Shown: positions 53,744-64,000 of the stretch, piece by piece
Layout of the letters: every line of letters starts with the position of its first letter
How positions within the stretch are numbered: the stretch's first letter is position 1
Assembly: GCF_029168945.1 (NCBI RefSeq)
Contig: NC_083607.1
Span: 36,937,257-37,001,256 of the forward strand
Source: Cannabis sativa
Lineage: Eukaryota; Streptophyta; Magnoliopsida; Rosales; Cannabaceae
Length of the DNA: 64,000 nt
Direction: 5' to 3'
Program-made: the position numbers and the translations under genes
The notes under the pieces: generated by a model
What the model saw: the letters and a program-made list of their open reading frames with translations, nothing else
The model's database searches: none
Told to the model about the DNA's origin: nothing

Positions 53744-55275
53744 ATGTCTACACCAGGTGGCAGCAGTTCGAAAAAGGAAGGCGTCAGAGGTAAATACAAG
53801 GGCAAGAATGTTGAGGAGGAGCTCTCCAAAACACAATCTGCCAAGTTACCGATTGAGGTGCACGCAGAGACTGGCACCCCCGTAGGCAAAAACGGAAAAA
53901 AATTCAACAATATGGCCAAATGGATGACTCGGATGTCTATCCCCATTAATAAATTCAAATGGGAAGATGTCAGTAGAGCTGACATCAACGCACTCTAGGA
54001 TAGACTTGAGGTATGCCTTAATATTTTTTTTAATTTCTAAATTACTATACTCTTATTAAATTGTAATTAATGTATTAATGTGTAACTTTTTGCAGACCAA
54101 GTTTGTCCTCCCACGAGATAACCCTACATTCGTAGACTACGGTGAGTACGAGATGTCAAAGGGTTTATGTGACTGGAGGGCAAACTGCAAGAAGAAGTGG
54201 ATACAAAACATTGAGGAGCTTGGACAGGAGAGGGCCGACATGTCACCTCCTGAGGGAGTAACTCAAGAGGTGTGGAGTGACTGCATCGCTTATTGGAGCA
54301 CAGACAAACAAAAGGTACATTTTTTAAAATTTCTAATTTTGGTAATGTTTAATTTATATAGTCAATAATAAATAATTAATTGTTAGAAAAATTATTAATT
54401 TTAGGCGAGAGTAGCGAAAAATAAAGAAAGTCGAGGTAAGATGAAATTTCTAGGAGGCTGGGGCTCCAAGCCTATTGTTTCACATGTTGTCGAGGGGGTA
54501 AGTTTATATTTAACTATCATTCATTTAAAATTTTCTAGTAAAATAACAATACTAATATATTTTCTCTTGAAAATAGGCTAACCCCGACACAGGAGAACTG
54601 CCAACTGCGGTGGAAACTTTTCAAAAGTTTCACCATAAAGGCAACGATTGGCGCAACGAGTTCGCGCAACAAGCTTACGTAAGTTTACGTTTTAATTCAA
54701 TTTTTATTTATTTCTTTTAATTTATTTTGTGTTAAAATTAACCATTTAACTTATTTGTTTAATTGTTTTAGGAGCAAATGGTTGAAGTAGCGGCAACTCA
54801 ACCAGCGCCCACTGAAGATGAGCTTGAAGAGCCTGCTGTCGATCCTACACAGTACCCCCGAGACTTACCTGTTATGACGCAAGTACTCGGGGAACGATCT
54901 CGGCATCTTAGAGGCTTTGGCCATCTCCCCACACTAAAGGGAGTTGGGTCCAAAAGAGCACCTGCCACGCATCCTTCAGCCCAACCGACTGTTACAATGG
55001 AACAGTACGAGGCTTTACAGAAAAAAGTGGAGGAAGCGGAGCAGACAACTCAACATACGAGGCAGCAGTATGAGACACAATAACTCTACCTCAGACGATT
55101 ACAAGATCAGTTTGAGTATCTTTCTCGAGCTGTGTCGGGTTTCAACTTGCCTCCCATGGATCTTCCACCATTGCCCACTCCTGGTGCTGGATCGTCGGCT
55201 GCTGCTGGTGTTGGATCGTCATCGCAGCCTCTCGAGACTCAGAGAAACAACGATGACGACATTACCCGCCTATAG
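53744..55275 (+). pseudogene. TnpA-like plant transposase (Transposase_24, Ptta/En/Spm), five exons
   Basis: Exons 53744-54010, 54096-54314, 54405-54497, 54577-54678 and 54772-55275 have GT-AG borders. Motifs: GKNGKKFNNMAKWMTRMSIP, INKFKWEDVSRADINAL, FVDYGEYEMSKGLCDWRANC, CIAYWSTDKQK, KFLGGWGSKPIVSHVVEG, ANPDTGELPTAVETFQKFHH, then a C-terminal coiled-coil-like stretch (EQYEALQKKVEEAEQTTQHT) and a Pro/Gly/Ser tail ending DDDITRL. Family members bind subterminal repeats. Two in-frame stops (TAG at ~53996, where the family has Trp; TAA at 55081) probably inactivate it. Confidence 0.87.
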
Positions 55276-55489
55276 AACTGTACTTTTTTTATTATCCGGT
55301 TCGAACATTTAAGATTTTGTTTATATACTGATTTTAGTAGTAATTAATGTTGGTTTATCTTTTAATGTAAATTATGTTGGTTTATTTTGTTAATATAATA
55401 TTATAATTATTTAAAAAAATTTAATTAATTATATTTAATTAATTAATATTATAATTAATTAAAATTTTTTTAAAAATTAAATTTAATAC
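55276..55489 (+). other. AT-rich 3' region of CACTA gene
   Basis: Probable 3' untranslated sequence with repeated TTAATTA; nothing else seen. Confidence 0.4.
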
Positions 55490-55838
55490 TTTTGCCGGCG
55501 CAATAGTGCGCCGGTAAAAAGTGGCAAAAACTATTGGCGCCAACAGTCAGATTGGCGCCAATAGTTTTGCCGGCGCAATAGCTTATCATTGCAGGTTCAT
55601 GGCTGATAATGCCATTTTTTAACACCGGCGCTTATTTTTCACCGGCATTATTTCTCGCCGGTAAAAGGAAGTTTTACCGGCGCAGTTACTATACGCGCCG
55701 GTAAAAAGTCCTTTACTGACCAAGCTTCCTAGATAATCTTTGTCGGCGCACAACTGCGCCGGCAAAGCTTTGCCGGTGCAGTTAGGGTACTTTTGCCGGC
55801 GCAACAATGCGCCGGCAAAAGCTGGTTTTCTTGTAGTG
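55490..55838 (-). repeat. CACTA right subterminal array and TIR
   Basis: Six or more TTTTGCCGGCGCA / TGCGCCGGTAAAAG palindromic units, then the terminal inverted repeat ending GGTTTTCTTGTAGTG at 55838. Confidence 0.88.
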
Positions 55839-55841
55839 TAA

Positions 55842-58017
55842 ACACAAGGTTCATCTTCATTCTGAAGAAAGCCGTAGGTCTTGATGATTTCATCAAACCT
55901 TTTGTTCCAGGATCGAGAAGCTTGCTTAAGTCCATAAATAGACGTATTGAGTTTGCAAACTTTCTTTTCCTACCCTGGAAGAACATAGCCTTCTGGTTGC
56001 CCCATATAGATGGTTTCTTCAAGAATTCCATTAAGGAAGGCTGTCTTGACATCCATTTGTCAGATTTCATAATCGAAAGCGGCTGCGATGGAGAGAAGAA
56101 TTCGGATGGATTTGAGCATGGCGACCGGACTAAAGGTTTTCTCATAGTCCACACCTTCTCTTTGGGTGTAACCCTTGGCGACCAGTCTAGCTTTGGAAGT
56201 TTTGACTTCGCCTCCAGCGCCTCTTTTCTTCTTGTAGACCCACTTACATCCGATTGGACGATAGTCATCGGGTGCGTCTACATATTCCTAGACTTTGTTC
56301 TTTTTCATGGAATCAATTTTTGAATCCATGCCGGCTGACCATTGTTTTCGTTCTGGACTTGCCATCGCTTGTTTGTAGGTTAATGGGTCGTCTTCAATAC
56401 CGTCACCAATTACCATATTGATTTCAACATCCAAGCCATAACGAGACGATTTAGTAGAAACCCTCCCACTACGACAGGAGCGGTGATCTTCTGAACAGGA
56501 ACTTTAGTGGTAGTTCTCTCAATTGTTTCGACTGAGGGAGTGGCCTCTTCTTGAGTGGAAGGGGATGGAACATTGGAAGGAGTTATATCTGAAAGCATTT
56601 CCTGTAACACAACTCTACTTTTCGATTTGTAGTCTTTAATATAGTTTTCTTCAAGGAAAGTAGTATTTGTAGAGACAAACATTTTGTTATCCTTGTAATT
56701 ATAAAATAGTCCACCCCTAGTCTCTTTAGAATTTCTGACAAATATGCAAACTTCAGTTCGCGATTCTAGTTTGCCTTCTTTCTTTCTCAACACATGAGCA
56801 GGGCACCCCCAAATCCTATAATGGCGTAAACTAGGCGTACGACCATTCCATAGTTCGACGGGTGTCTTAGGAACTGCTTTAGATGGAACAACATTTAGAA
56901 TGTCGTTTGCCATCTCAATAGCATATCCCCAGAAGGACGTAGGCAGAGTTGAATAACTCAGCGTAGATCTAACCATTTCCAAAAGAGTGCGATTTCTTCT
57001 TTCCGCAACTCTATTTTGCCGTGGAGTGCTAGGGGCAGTATATTGGGATTCAATTCCAAGTTCAATTAAATGATCTTTGAACTGCATATCCATATATTCT
57101 CCATCCTTATTAGTTCACAAGATCTTTAATGTTTTACCTAATTGGTTTTGAGCCAAAGCATGAAATTCCTGAAACTTTTCAAACGTTTTAGATTTCTTTT
57201 GCATTAGGTAAAGGAAACTATATCTAGAGAAATCGTCAATGAAAGTGACGAAATACTCATAACCACCTCGGGCTTTGACATTCAGGGGTCCGCGGACATC
57301 TGAATGTACTAACCCTAGGGGTTGTTTTGCACGCTCTCCCTTTGCAGAGAAAGAACGTTTGGTCATCTTTCCTTCTAGGCAGGACTCGCATACAGGTAAT
57401 TCACATAAGATGACATTTTTCAATGGAGCGTCTTTGGTTAGCCTATTGAGTCTATCATAGCCTATGTGATCTAAACGTAAATGCCATAGATAAGTTTGTT
57501 CATCATTATCAATCTCTTTTCTTTTTAGGTTTCTAGGTCTAGCAACATTGAAAAGTTCATTGTTTAGTGCGATTTGTATATTCGGTCTCAAAACATAAAG
57601 CCCTTGTTCCATGTGAGCAACACATAATTGAAATCCATTACGAGAAATTGTACAAATAGTGCTCGAAAAATTCAATTTATAAAGATGTGTTTGTAAACAT
57701 GAAACACTAATCAAGTTTCTACTAAAGTTTGGAATAAATAAAACATTTTCTAAAATTAAAAATATCTTTTGAAACTTGAGGCGGGCTTTTCCTTTGGCTT
57801 TGACCGATACTAACTCGCCATTTCCAACTTTAAGCTTTAACTCTTCTGGTTTCAGATTTTCCCAAGTTTCAAGCAGCTGCAATGAAGAACAAACATGATT
57901 AGTAGATCCAGAATCAACAATCCATATGGATTTGTCATTCTCTAAAACACATGATTCAAAGACAAAAGCATTACCTTCGTTTGAATTGTTTAGAAGTTTG
58001 GGACATCGTTCTTCCAA
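55842..58017 (-). pseudogene. Copia-B gag end, protease, integrase, RT N-terminal half
   Basis: From 58017: the end of the zinc knuckle (HLEERCPKLLN), the protease site SIWIVDSGSTNHVCSS (~57930), GAG-pre-integrase (YLWHLRLDHIGYDRLNRL; LPVCESCLEGKMTKRSF) and integrase (LGLVHSDVRGPLNVKARGGY, VTFIDDFSRYSFLYLMQKK). A TGA at ~57115 interrupts it. The 56410-57093 ORF continues IELGIESQYTAPSTPRQNRV, RTLLEMVRSTLSYS and GYAIEMANDILNVVPSKAVP. RT starts near 56290 (DDYRPIGCKWVYKKKRGAGG, KARLVAKGYTQREGVDYEKT) and reaches the CACTA insertion after NEDEPCVY. Stops and frameshifts are several but sparse. Confidence 0.9.
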
Positions 58018-58023
58018 ATGTCC

Positions 58024-60381
58024 TGTAAAGACCGCCTAGTTTAATTTGGAAATTAGCAGTTAATCATGTTTAATTATGAAAATCATTTATAGATATTTAA
58101 ATAATTATTTATACTGTTATTGTTGAATTCTGGAATGCATTTTATGTCATTTAGTGATTTTCATAAGTTTGCATTTCCGGTGCCCGGTAACATGAAACTC
58201 GGTGTTTGGCTCAGTAAAATCACAACTTAGTATGTTAGTATTGTGGGACGGTTTATTAGACATTGGGAATGTAGGGATTGGCCGGGAACTTAGAATTTCC
58301 CAAAATACCCCTTTAGTGTTATTTATGTTATTTAAGCATGGAGGGGCAAATTGGTCATTTTGCCCCATTGTTAGTTTGTCTTTTAGTGGATTTTAAATGG
58401 TGGAATTATGTGGTTTATTAAGTAATGTTGGTTGAAATAAATCAAAAGGGTTATGTGGCTTTCCTTTTCATTTTTCCAAAGTTAGAAAAATTAGAAAGTT
58501 AGAAAATTCAAGGCTCTCTTTCCTTCTCTCTATTTCGGTTTTGAGCAGCTGGGTTTGGGGGGAAATTCTCTTGGATTTCAAGCTGGTTTTGGCATAGATT
58601 TTGACCTCAAGTTGTTGGTAAGATCCTTGTAGCTCTTCCTTTTAGTTTCTTGAAGAATTTTGATGAAATGATGGTGTTTGCATGCTTAGTTTAGGTTGTA
58701 GTTGCTGCTGTGTTTTGATGTTGATTTCAGAGGTTTAAGCATGACTATTTGAATTGAATTGAACAGCTAGTAATGCATTATTAGTGGTATTGCTTAAAGT
58801 TATGGTTTTTCTATTCAAAAGCTTAAGTTTTCAAAGTGAAAGTTGAGAAATCGGTGGCTGTAGTTGTTGCATGAGTTAGGGTTTGGTTTCTGCAGTTTTT
58901 ATATGCTTGAATATGAGATTTTAATCAAGGTTTAATGCATGATGTGTTGCTTAGTCAAGTTTTGAGTTTTAGAACTCAATCTTGAACCTTTAATGGTGAA
59001 ATGAGTTTCTGTGGTTGAAGCTCGGTTTTATTGCTTTAGAATTGTTCTATGGGATGTTTAGAACAGGTCTGGAAGGTTTTGTGTGATTTGGATTTGATTT
59101 GATGAAGTTATGAATTTTTGAGTTCTGCCTGCAAGGAACCGGAATTCCGATTGTGCATCTGGAATTTCGGATGGGGTTCAGGAATTTCCAAAACTGGAAT
59201 TCCGGTTGTGCAACCGGTCTGCCAGTTGGGGAACTTTCTAGAACCCTAAATTTTCTCGTTTTTATGTTATTTGGGGTATTGCCATGCTTTTTATCGATAG
59301 GGAAACTTTTAGTTCCTAGTTTAAGTCCCCGGGAAGTGATTTAGCGTATCACTTATAGTGTTGTGATTGTTATGGTTTAGGAGCCTGTAATCTGCCGCGC
59401 AGTTCGTTCCAGTCAGGTTGACCGGCACACCTGAATTCGGAATCCAGGTAAGATTAGTATAACAGTATGCATATATAGATTACATGTTTAGCGTGCATGT
59501 AGGAAGCCTGTTGGATTACATTAGATATGTATGTTGGCTTCGAACCATCCGACTGTGTCACATCGGTACAGGCTAGAGTATGACTAGCAGCTGGAGTATG
59601 ACCAATGTACCGAGTATAGGCTGACACTGTATCACATCGGCACAGGCTAGAGTATGACTAGCAGCTGGAGTATGACCAGTGTGCCGAGTATAGGCTGATA
59701 CTCGGGTTGGTGGTTCTGTACTATTTGACGTATCACATCAGTACAGGCTAGAGTATGACTAGCAGCTGGAGTATGACCAGTGTACTGAGTATAGGCTGAT
59801 ACTGTAACACATCGGTACAAGCTAGAATATGACTAGCAGCTGGAGTATGACCAGTGTACCGAAAATAGGCTGTTACTTGTCAATAGTATCGTCCCTATGA
59901 ACGTTCAGGACTCAGTATCGTGTGGGACACGACAGTTAGGGTTATGGTCAGGGGTATGGGCGTCTGATCATGACTCGGGATTTATGTATGTTTATTATTA
60001 TGCTTTTCTTACTGAGTCTGTCGACTCACAGTGCTATGTTCATGTGTAGGTAAGGGCAAGATCAAAGCTGTGGAACCGTGAGGACGAGCCTATGAAGATT
60101 GTACATGTTAGGGTGGTTAGGCCTGGAGCGTACGATCCTCGGGACAACAAGGCTATTTTTGTAATTAGTCGCTAGGCGACAAGTATTTTGTATAGTCAGT
60201 AAACTTTTGTAAATGGTTTTGTAATCGGGATCCGGAGTATTTTGTATAAATATTTTATAAGTTTAATTAAAAAGCAAAAATTTTAAGTAATCACGATTTC
60301 CATAAACCTCGTTGATTAGCAACGAGCTGCACAGTATGTTTAAAAATCACGTAATATGCCTATGCTAGTTAGGCTGTTACA
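58024..60381 (+). repeat. 5' LTR of Gypsy-2 (2358 bp)
   Basis: Starts TGTAAAGACCGCC and ends GGCTGTTACA next to the primer-binding site. It is homologous to the Gypsy-1 LTRs (shared TGCAACCGGTCTGCC and TTTTTATCGATAGGGAAACT motifs). Palindromes of the Gypsy-1 LTR are decayed here. It is ~100 bp longer because of an internal minisatellite. Confidence 0.92.
59560..59880. repeat. minisatellite in Gypsy-2 LTR
   Basis: Four units starting ACATCGGTACAGGCTAGAG at 59560, 59634, 59735 and 59809; the basic unit is 74 bp and the second has a ~27-bp insertion (GGGTTGGTGGTTCTGTAC). Core motif GACTAGCAGCTGGAGTATG. Gypsy-1 LTRs carry fewer, diverged units at the same place. Confidence 0.88.
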
Positions 60382-60384
60382 ATT

Positions 60385-60396
60385 TGGTATCAGAAC
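60385..60396 (+). other. primer-binding site of Gypsy-2, one mismatch
   Basis: TGGTATCAGAAC, matching initiator-Met tRNA except one G-to-A change. Confidence 0.85.
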
Positions 60397-60662
60397 CGCC
60401 AGGTTGTCTTCCGAAGATCGTCACGACATGTACAATCATCATCAGTAGTTAGCTCGTTCTACGGTTCAGTAAGCTTTTATTGCTTTAGTTGTTTATTTAA
60501 TTTATTTTAAAATAAGAAAAGCCTGATAGGAAGCATGTTAGTAGCCTGATAGTAGCATAGGCGCATGTTTTGTTTTTAATTTCCAAATTAAGCGGCGTTA
60601 GTAAGCTCTCGTTGATCGTGACCTGAAGTGCCAACTCGGGGTTTCGAGGCTGTTAAGACTAG

Positions 60663-61564
60663 ATGGACGCTAGACGAAATATTAGGAGTCAGGGCATCTT
60701 AGTCGGGTCAGATCAAGGTCAAGGAGCTTAGTTTCCCCCAAGTGTTATGGGTTGAGGTAGAGGTCCCAGGGGCAGGGCTCGTGGTCGGGGTGATGTTAAC
60801 TCGCCACAGGCTGCCCAAGTCAATCAGGAAGCCCAGAATCGGGAAGTAGGTTTGCTGAAATGCAAGCCAGAATAGAGGAGCAAGAAAATGAGATTCAGAG
60901 ATTGAGGCAGCAGGGTGCTCCTGCAGTGCCGGTGCCAGAAGTTCCAGTGGCACCCGCCCCTGTTGCCCAGGCCAAGATAGTGGTAGCGTCAAACTGAATG
61001 GAACCCTTGTATGAAAGGTTCCGGAAGCAAGCACCTCCAGTTTTCTGGGAGGTCCAGATGTCATGAAAGCCGAGCAGTGGCTAACAGTGATTACGAAGAT
61101 ATTTAATTTTATGAGTGTGACGGAATACACTACGCAGTTTGATCGGTTGGCGAGGTTGGCCTCGGGATTTGTGCCAACCAATTTCAGTAAGAAAGAAAAA
61201 TATCTTGATGGACTTAATGTGAAGATCAAGTATGACCTTATGATCACTACCGACGACAAGATCACCTATGCTGAGATGGTGGAGAAAGCACTGCGAGTTG
61301 AGGGCGGAGTTGGATGTATGTTGGAGTCAGTTAAGACTCCAGTAAGTGGCGGGGCTTCTACCCCTCCTGCATCAGGTTTCAGCAGGGGAAGTAGTGGTTC
61401 GACCATGGACCAGAGGCGGAAATCATCCGCTGTATCCGGTGGCACGGGGCAGAACAAGAGGTTCCGAGAGAACTAGAATCGAGGCGGTCGTCAGGGTAGT
61501 GCCGAGACCCGTTATTCCCACCCGGAGTGTTCCTTTTGTAAGAGGGATCATCTGGGAGAGTGCT
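60663..61564 (+). pseudogene. Gypsy-2 gag, internally deleted
   Basis: From ATG 60663 (MDARRNIRSQGILVGSDQGQ) with an early stop, then frameshifts. Recognisable are EPLYERF-like remnants near 61003, KAEQWLTVITKIFNFM at 61065, and directly SVTEYTTQFDRLARLASGFV. About 70 residues of the gag core present in Gypsy-1 are missing between FNFM and SVTEY. It continues KYLDGLNVKIKYDLMITTDD, a Ser/Gly linker and CSFCKRDHLGEC-stop. Confidence 0.88.
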
Positions 61565-64000
61565 AAGGTCAGGGATGTTTTTGTGTGGCAGCCAGCATCT
61601 TTAGTAAATTGGATAGACCGTATGATAGTTATGAATCAGGGTTTGGAACCCTATTACCTGGCGGAGAGTTAGTTATCTCCAATAGGAGGATTAGGTCTAT
61701 GGCGATCAAAATAGATGGTAGAGAGTTAAGTGCTGACTTGATAGAGATGAGCTTAGTAGAGTTCGATATTATTTTAGGAATTGATTTCCTATCGAAATAC
61801 TCAGCCAGTATTGATTGCAAGAGGAAGATGGTTATCTTCCAACCGGAAAGTGAAGAACCTTTTGTGTTTGTTGGTTCGGTTCGGGGATCTCGGATCCCAG
61901 TGATTTTGGCCATGTCAGCTAAGGAGTTATTACATGGCGGTTGTTTAGGGTTTTTGGCCGTGGTGGTGGACACCACTCGGCCAGATACCATTCGATCAGT
62001 GGATATCAGGGTGGTTCGGGAATTTTTAGATGTTTTTCCTGAAGAACTTCCAGGGTTACCACCTCAGCGGGAGATTGATTTCGTTATAGATCTGGCACCA
62101 GGAGTGGAACCGGTTTCCAAGGCTCCATATAGAATGGCTCCAGCTGAACTTAAGGAATTAAAGATTCAGCTCCAGGGGTTGCTTGACATAGGGTTTATTC
62201 GGCTTAGTGTGTCACCCTGGGGAGCACCGATTTTATTCGTCAAGAAGAAAGATGGAACTATGAGGATGTGTATCGATTACAGAGAATTGAACAAGCTAAC
62301 AGTGAAGAATAAATATCCATTACCTAGAATCGATGATCTGTTCGATCAGCTTCAGGGGAAGACGGTCTTTTCCAAGATTGATCTCCGCTCGGGTTATCAT
62401 CAGTTGAAAATCCGAGAGGAGGACATTCCGAAGATGGCTTTCCGTACTAGGTATGGACATTATGAATTTCTGGTTATGTCGTTTTGACTAACCAATGCTC
62501 CTGCTGCATTCATGGATTTGATGATTAGAGTATTCAAGGATTTCCTCGATGTCTGCGTGATTGTGTTTATCGACGACATCCTCGTGTACTCTCAGTCAGA
62601 AGAGGAGCATGAATTACATCTTCAGATGGTATTGCAAAGGCTTCGAGAACACAAGCTTTATGCCAAATTCAAGAAATGTGAATTCTGGCTATCTCAGGTG
62701 TCCTTCTTAGGGCACATTGTTAGCAAAGATGGGATCAAGGTGGATCCCGGGAAGATAGAATCTGTCAGGGATTGGCCGAGACCGAAGACAGTGACAGAAA
62801 TTAGAAGCTTCTTGGGTTTAACCGGATATTATCGTAGGTTCGTGGAAGGGTTTTCTAAAATTTCAACACCCTTAACCGAACTTACAAAGAAGAATCAGCG
62901 GTTTTTCTGGTCAGACAAGTGCGAAGCGAGTTTTCAGGAGCTGAAACAGAGATTGATTACTGCTCCAGTGCTAGCTTTGCCTTCAAACAACAAAAAATTT
63001 GTAGTTTATTGCGATGCATCCAGACAGGGTCTGGGGTGTGTTCTGATGCAAGCCGATCGGGTTATCGCTTATGCCTCCCGTCAGTTAAAGGATTATGAAC
63101 AGCGATACCCGACTCATGATCTAGAGTTGGCCGCGGTGGTGTTCGCATTGAAGATCTGGCGGCATTACCTTTACGGAGAAAGGTGTGAAATCTATACCGA
63201 CCATAAAAGTCTCAAGTATTTCTTTACTCAGAAAGATTTGAACATGAGACAGAGGCGTTGGTTGAAATTAGTGAAAGATTACGACTGTGAGATTCTCTAT
63301 CACCTTGGGAAGGCCAATGTAGTGGCCGATGCCCTGAGCAGGAAGGGTCCCGGACAGGTGGCTAGCATGATTCAAATCTCACCTCAGTTAGCTGAAGACA
63401 TGGTTAAATCCAGCATTGAGTTTGTGGTAGGTCAGCTTCACAACTTAACGCTGCAATCTGATCTGTTAGAAAGAATTAAAGCCGCTCAGATGACTGATCC
63501 AGAGTTAGTGAAAATCAGAGATGAGGTTATGGCTGGTCAAGCCAGGGATTTCTTAGTGTCAGACAACGAGATGCTACTGTATAAAGCTAGGGTTTGTGTT
63601 CCGAGTAGTATGGAACTCAGGAATGAGATCTTTGAGGAGGCTCATTCTACCCCTTATTCTCTGCATCCTGGCACCACTAAGATGTACCAAGATCTTAAAC
63701 CGTACTTCTGGTGGAGCGGTATGAAGAAGAATTTGGTAGAATTCGTATCGAGATGCCTCACTTGTCAGCAGATTAAGGCTGAACATCAGAGACCAGCAGG
63801 GTTGTTGCAGCCTTTAACCCTACCCGAATGGAAGTGGGAAGATATCACGATGGATTTCGTGGTTGGGTTACCTAGAACCACGGGCTTATTTGATTCCATC
63901 TGGGTAGTGGTGGATCGATTCACGAAATCTGCTCAATTTCTGCCTGTTAGAACAACATTTACAGTGGATCAGTTGGCAGAATTGTATGTTAAAGAGATTG
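61565..64000 (+). pseudogene. Gypsy-2 pol: protease remnant, RT, RNase H, integrase start
   Basis: The pol frame (61585-62487) begins just after a deletion that removes the zinc-knuckle end and the protease DSG active site. It reads [40 protein letters not shown], then RT ([20 protein letters not shown]). TGA at 62485 replaces a Gly codon in SFGLTNAP. The frame then continues [20 protein letters not shown], RNase H ([39 protein letters not shown]) and integrase H2C2 and core start ([40 protein letters not shown]) to the window end. Confidence 0.92.

Larger units (their letters stand above)
49352..55838 (+). mobile_element. CACTA (En/Spm) DNA transposon, 6.5 kb, nonautonomous
   Basis: Terminal inverted repeats CACTACAAGAAAA.CCA..TTTTGCCGGCGCA are present at both ends, with the 3-bp duplication TAA. 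Dense subterminal arrays of palindromic TACCGGCGCA / TGCGCCGGTA motifs occupy ~49360-49760 and ~55490-55835. Inside are a remnant of the TNP2-type transposase gene (52886-53638) and a TnpA-like gene (53744-55275). The catalytic transposase domain is deleted. Confidence 0.95.
46440..58023 (-). mobile_element. Angela-like Ty1/copia (Copia-B), interrupted
   Basis: Minus-strand element: gag/protease/integrase/RT at 55842-58023 and RT/RNase H at 48333-49348, split by a CACTA transposon, then the 3' LTR at 46440-48305. Its gag is cut at 58024 by Gypsy-2; the remaining gag and the 5' LTR should lie beyond the window. Removing the CACTA and one TAA copy rejoins the RT frame exactly at CVYQLMENQ / YVDDILIIG. 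Confidence 0.92.
58024..64000 (+). mobile_element. Ty3/gypsy chromovirus (Gypsy-2), 5' part
   Basis: Same family as Gypsy-1 but plus strand and older. The 5' LTR is 58024-60381, the primer-binding site 60385-60396, gag-pol from 60663 to beyond the window. It is inserted in the gag zinc-knuckle region of Copia-B. Protein similarity to Gypsy-1 is high through pol, but gag carries two large deletions. Confidence 0.93.

Noticed and set aside
54944..55312. 122-codon ORF overlapping the TnpA-like last exon
   Set aside because: Alternative frame of the same exon; the spliced frame carries the family motifs.
55619..56323. ORFs spanning the CACTA right end
   Set aside because: They cross the transposon border or read shadow frames of the Copia-B reverse transcriptase.

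Overview
The window is plant nuclear DNA, most likely from a eudicot. It is AT-rich and dominated by plant transposon families: Ty1/copia and Ty3/gypsy elements primed by initiator-Met tRNA, L1-type LINEs with DUF4283 ORF1 and RNase H tails, and CACTA, hAT, MULE and PIF/Harbinger DNA transposons plus a SINE. It also carries a decayed plastid 16S rDNA insert, a spliced plant two-LIM gene fragment and the 3' end of an intron-containing host gene. Nothing bacterial is present; the species cannot be named from sequence alone.

Region 1 (1-7653) is a cluster of broken retroelements, mostly on the minus strand: the 5' half of a young copia with an open 595-codon gag-pol reading frame (Copia-1), a 5'-truncated LINE (LINE-1), a decayed copia (Copia-2) whose primer-binding site is fused head-on to the 3' end of a plus-strand copia, and a fragment related to Copia-1 (Copia-3).

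Region 2 (7654-11600) holds the only convincing host gene: four plus-strand exons (7704-7736, 7873-8001, 10805-10910, 11223-11413) with consistent phases and splice sites, encoding the last ~154 residues of a protein I do not recognise. Its 2.8-kb intron carries a copia fragment, a plastid 16S rDNA fragment and a CT microsatellite.

Region 3 (about 12016-20872) looks like a degenerate PIF/Harbinger element. It contains the tail of a transposase, nine ~583-bp satellite units (13492-18732) with an A/B dimer higher-order pattern, and a captured three-exon piece of a plant LIM-domain gene.

Region 4 (21101-29430) is a SINE beside an 8-kb nonautonomous MULE with ~190-bp terminal inverted repeats and a T9 target duplication. 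Inside it sit a 737-bp hAT with an 8-bp target duplication and a nearly full-length LINE (LINE-2).

Region 5 (29460-45700) is a decayed plus-strand Tork/Angela-type copia (Copia-A). It is split by a 9474-bp Tekay/Del-type chromovirus (Gypsy-1, TSD AATTA) and by a 1889-bp solo LTR (TSD CATAC).

Region 6 (45700-64000) is a gypsy LTR fragment broken by a minus-strand Angela-like copia (Copia-B). Copia-B is itself split by a 6.5-kb CACTA element (TSD TAA) and by a second chromovirus (Gypsy-2) that runs off the window. Apart from the host gene, the DNA is a layered record of transposition, with mutational decay dominated by C-to-T/G-to-A nonsense changes.
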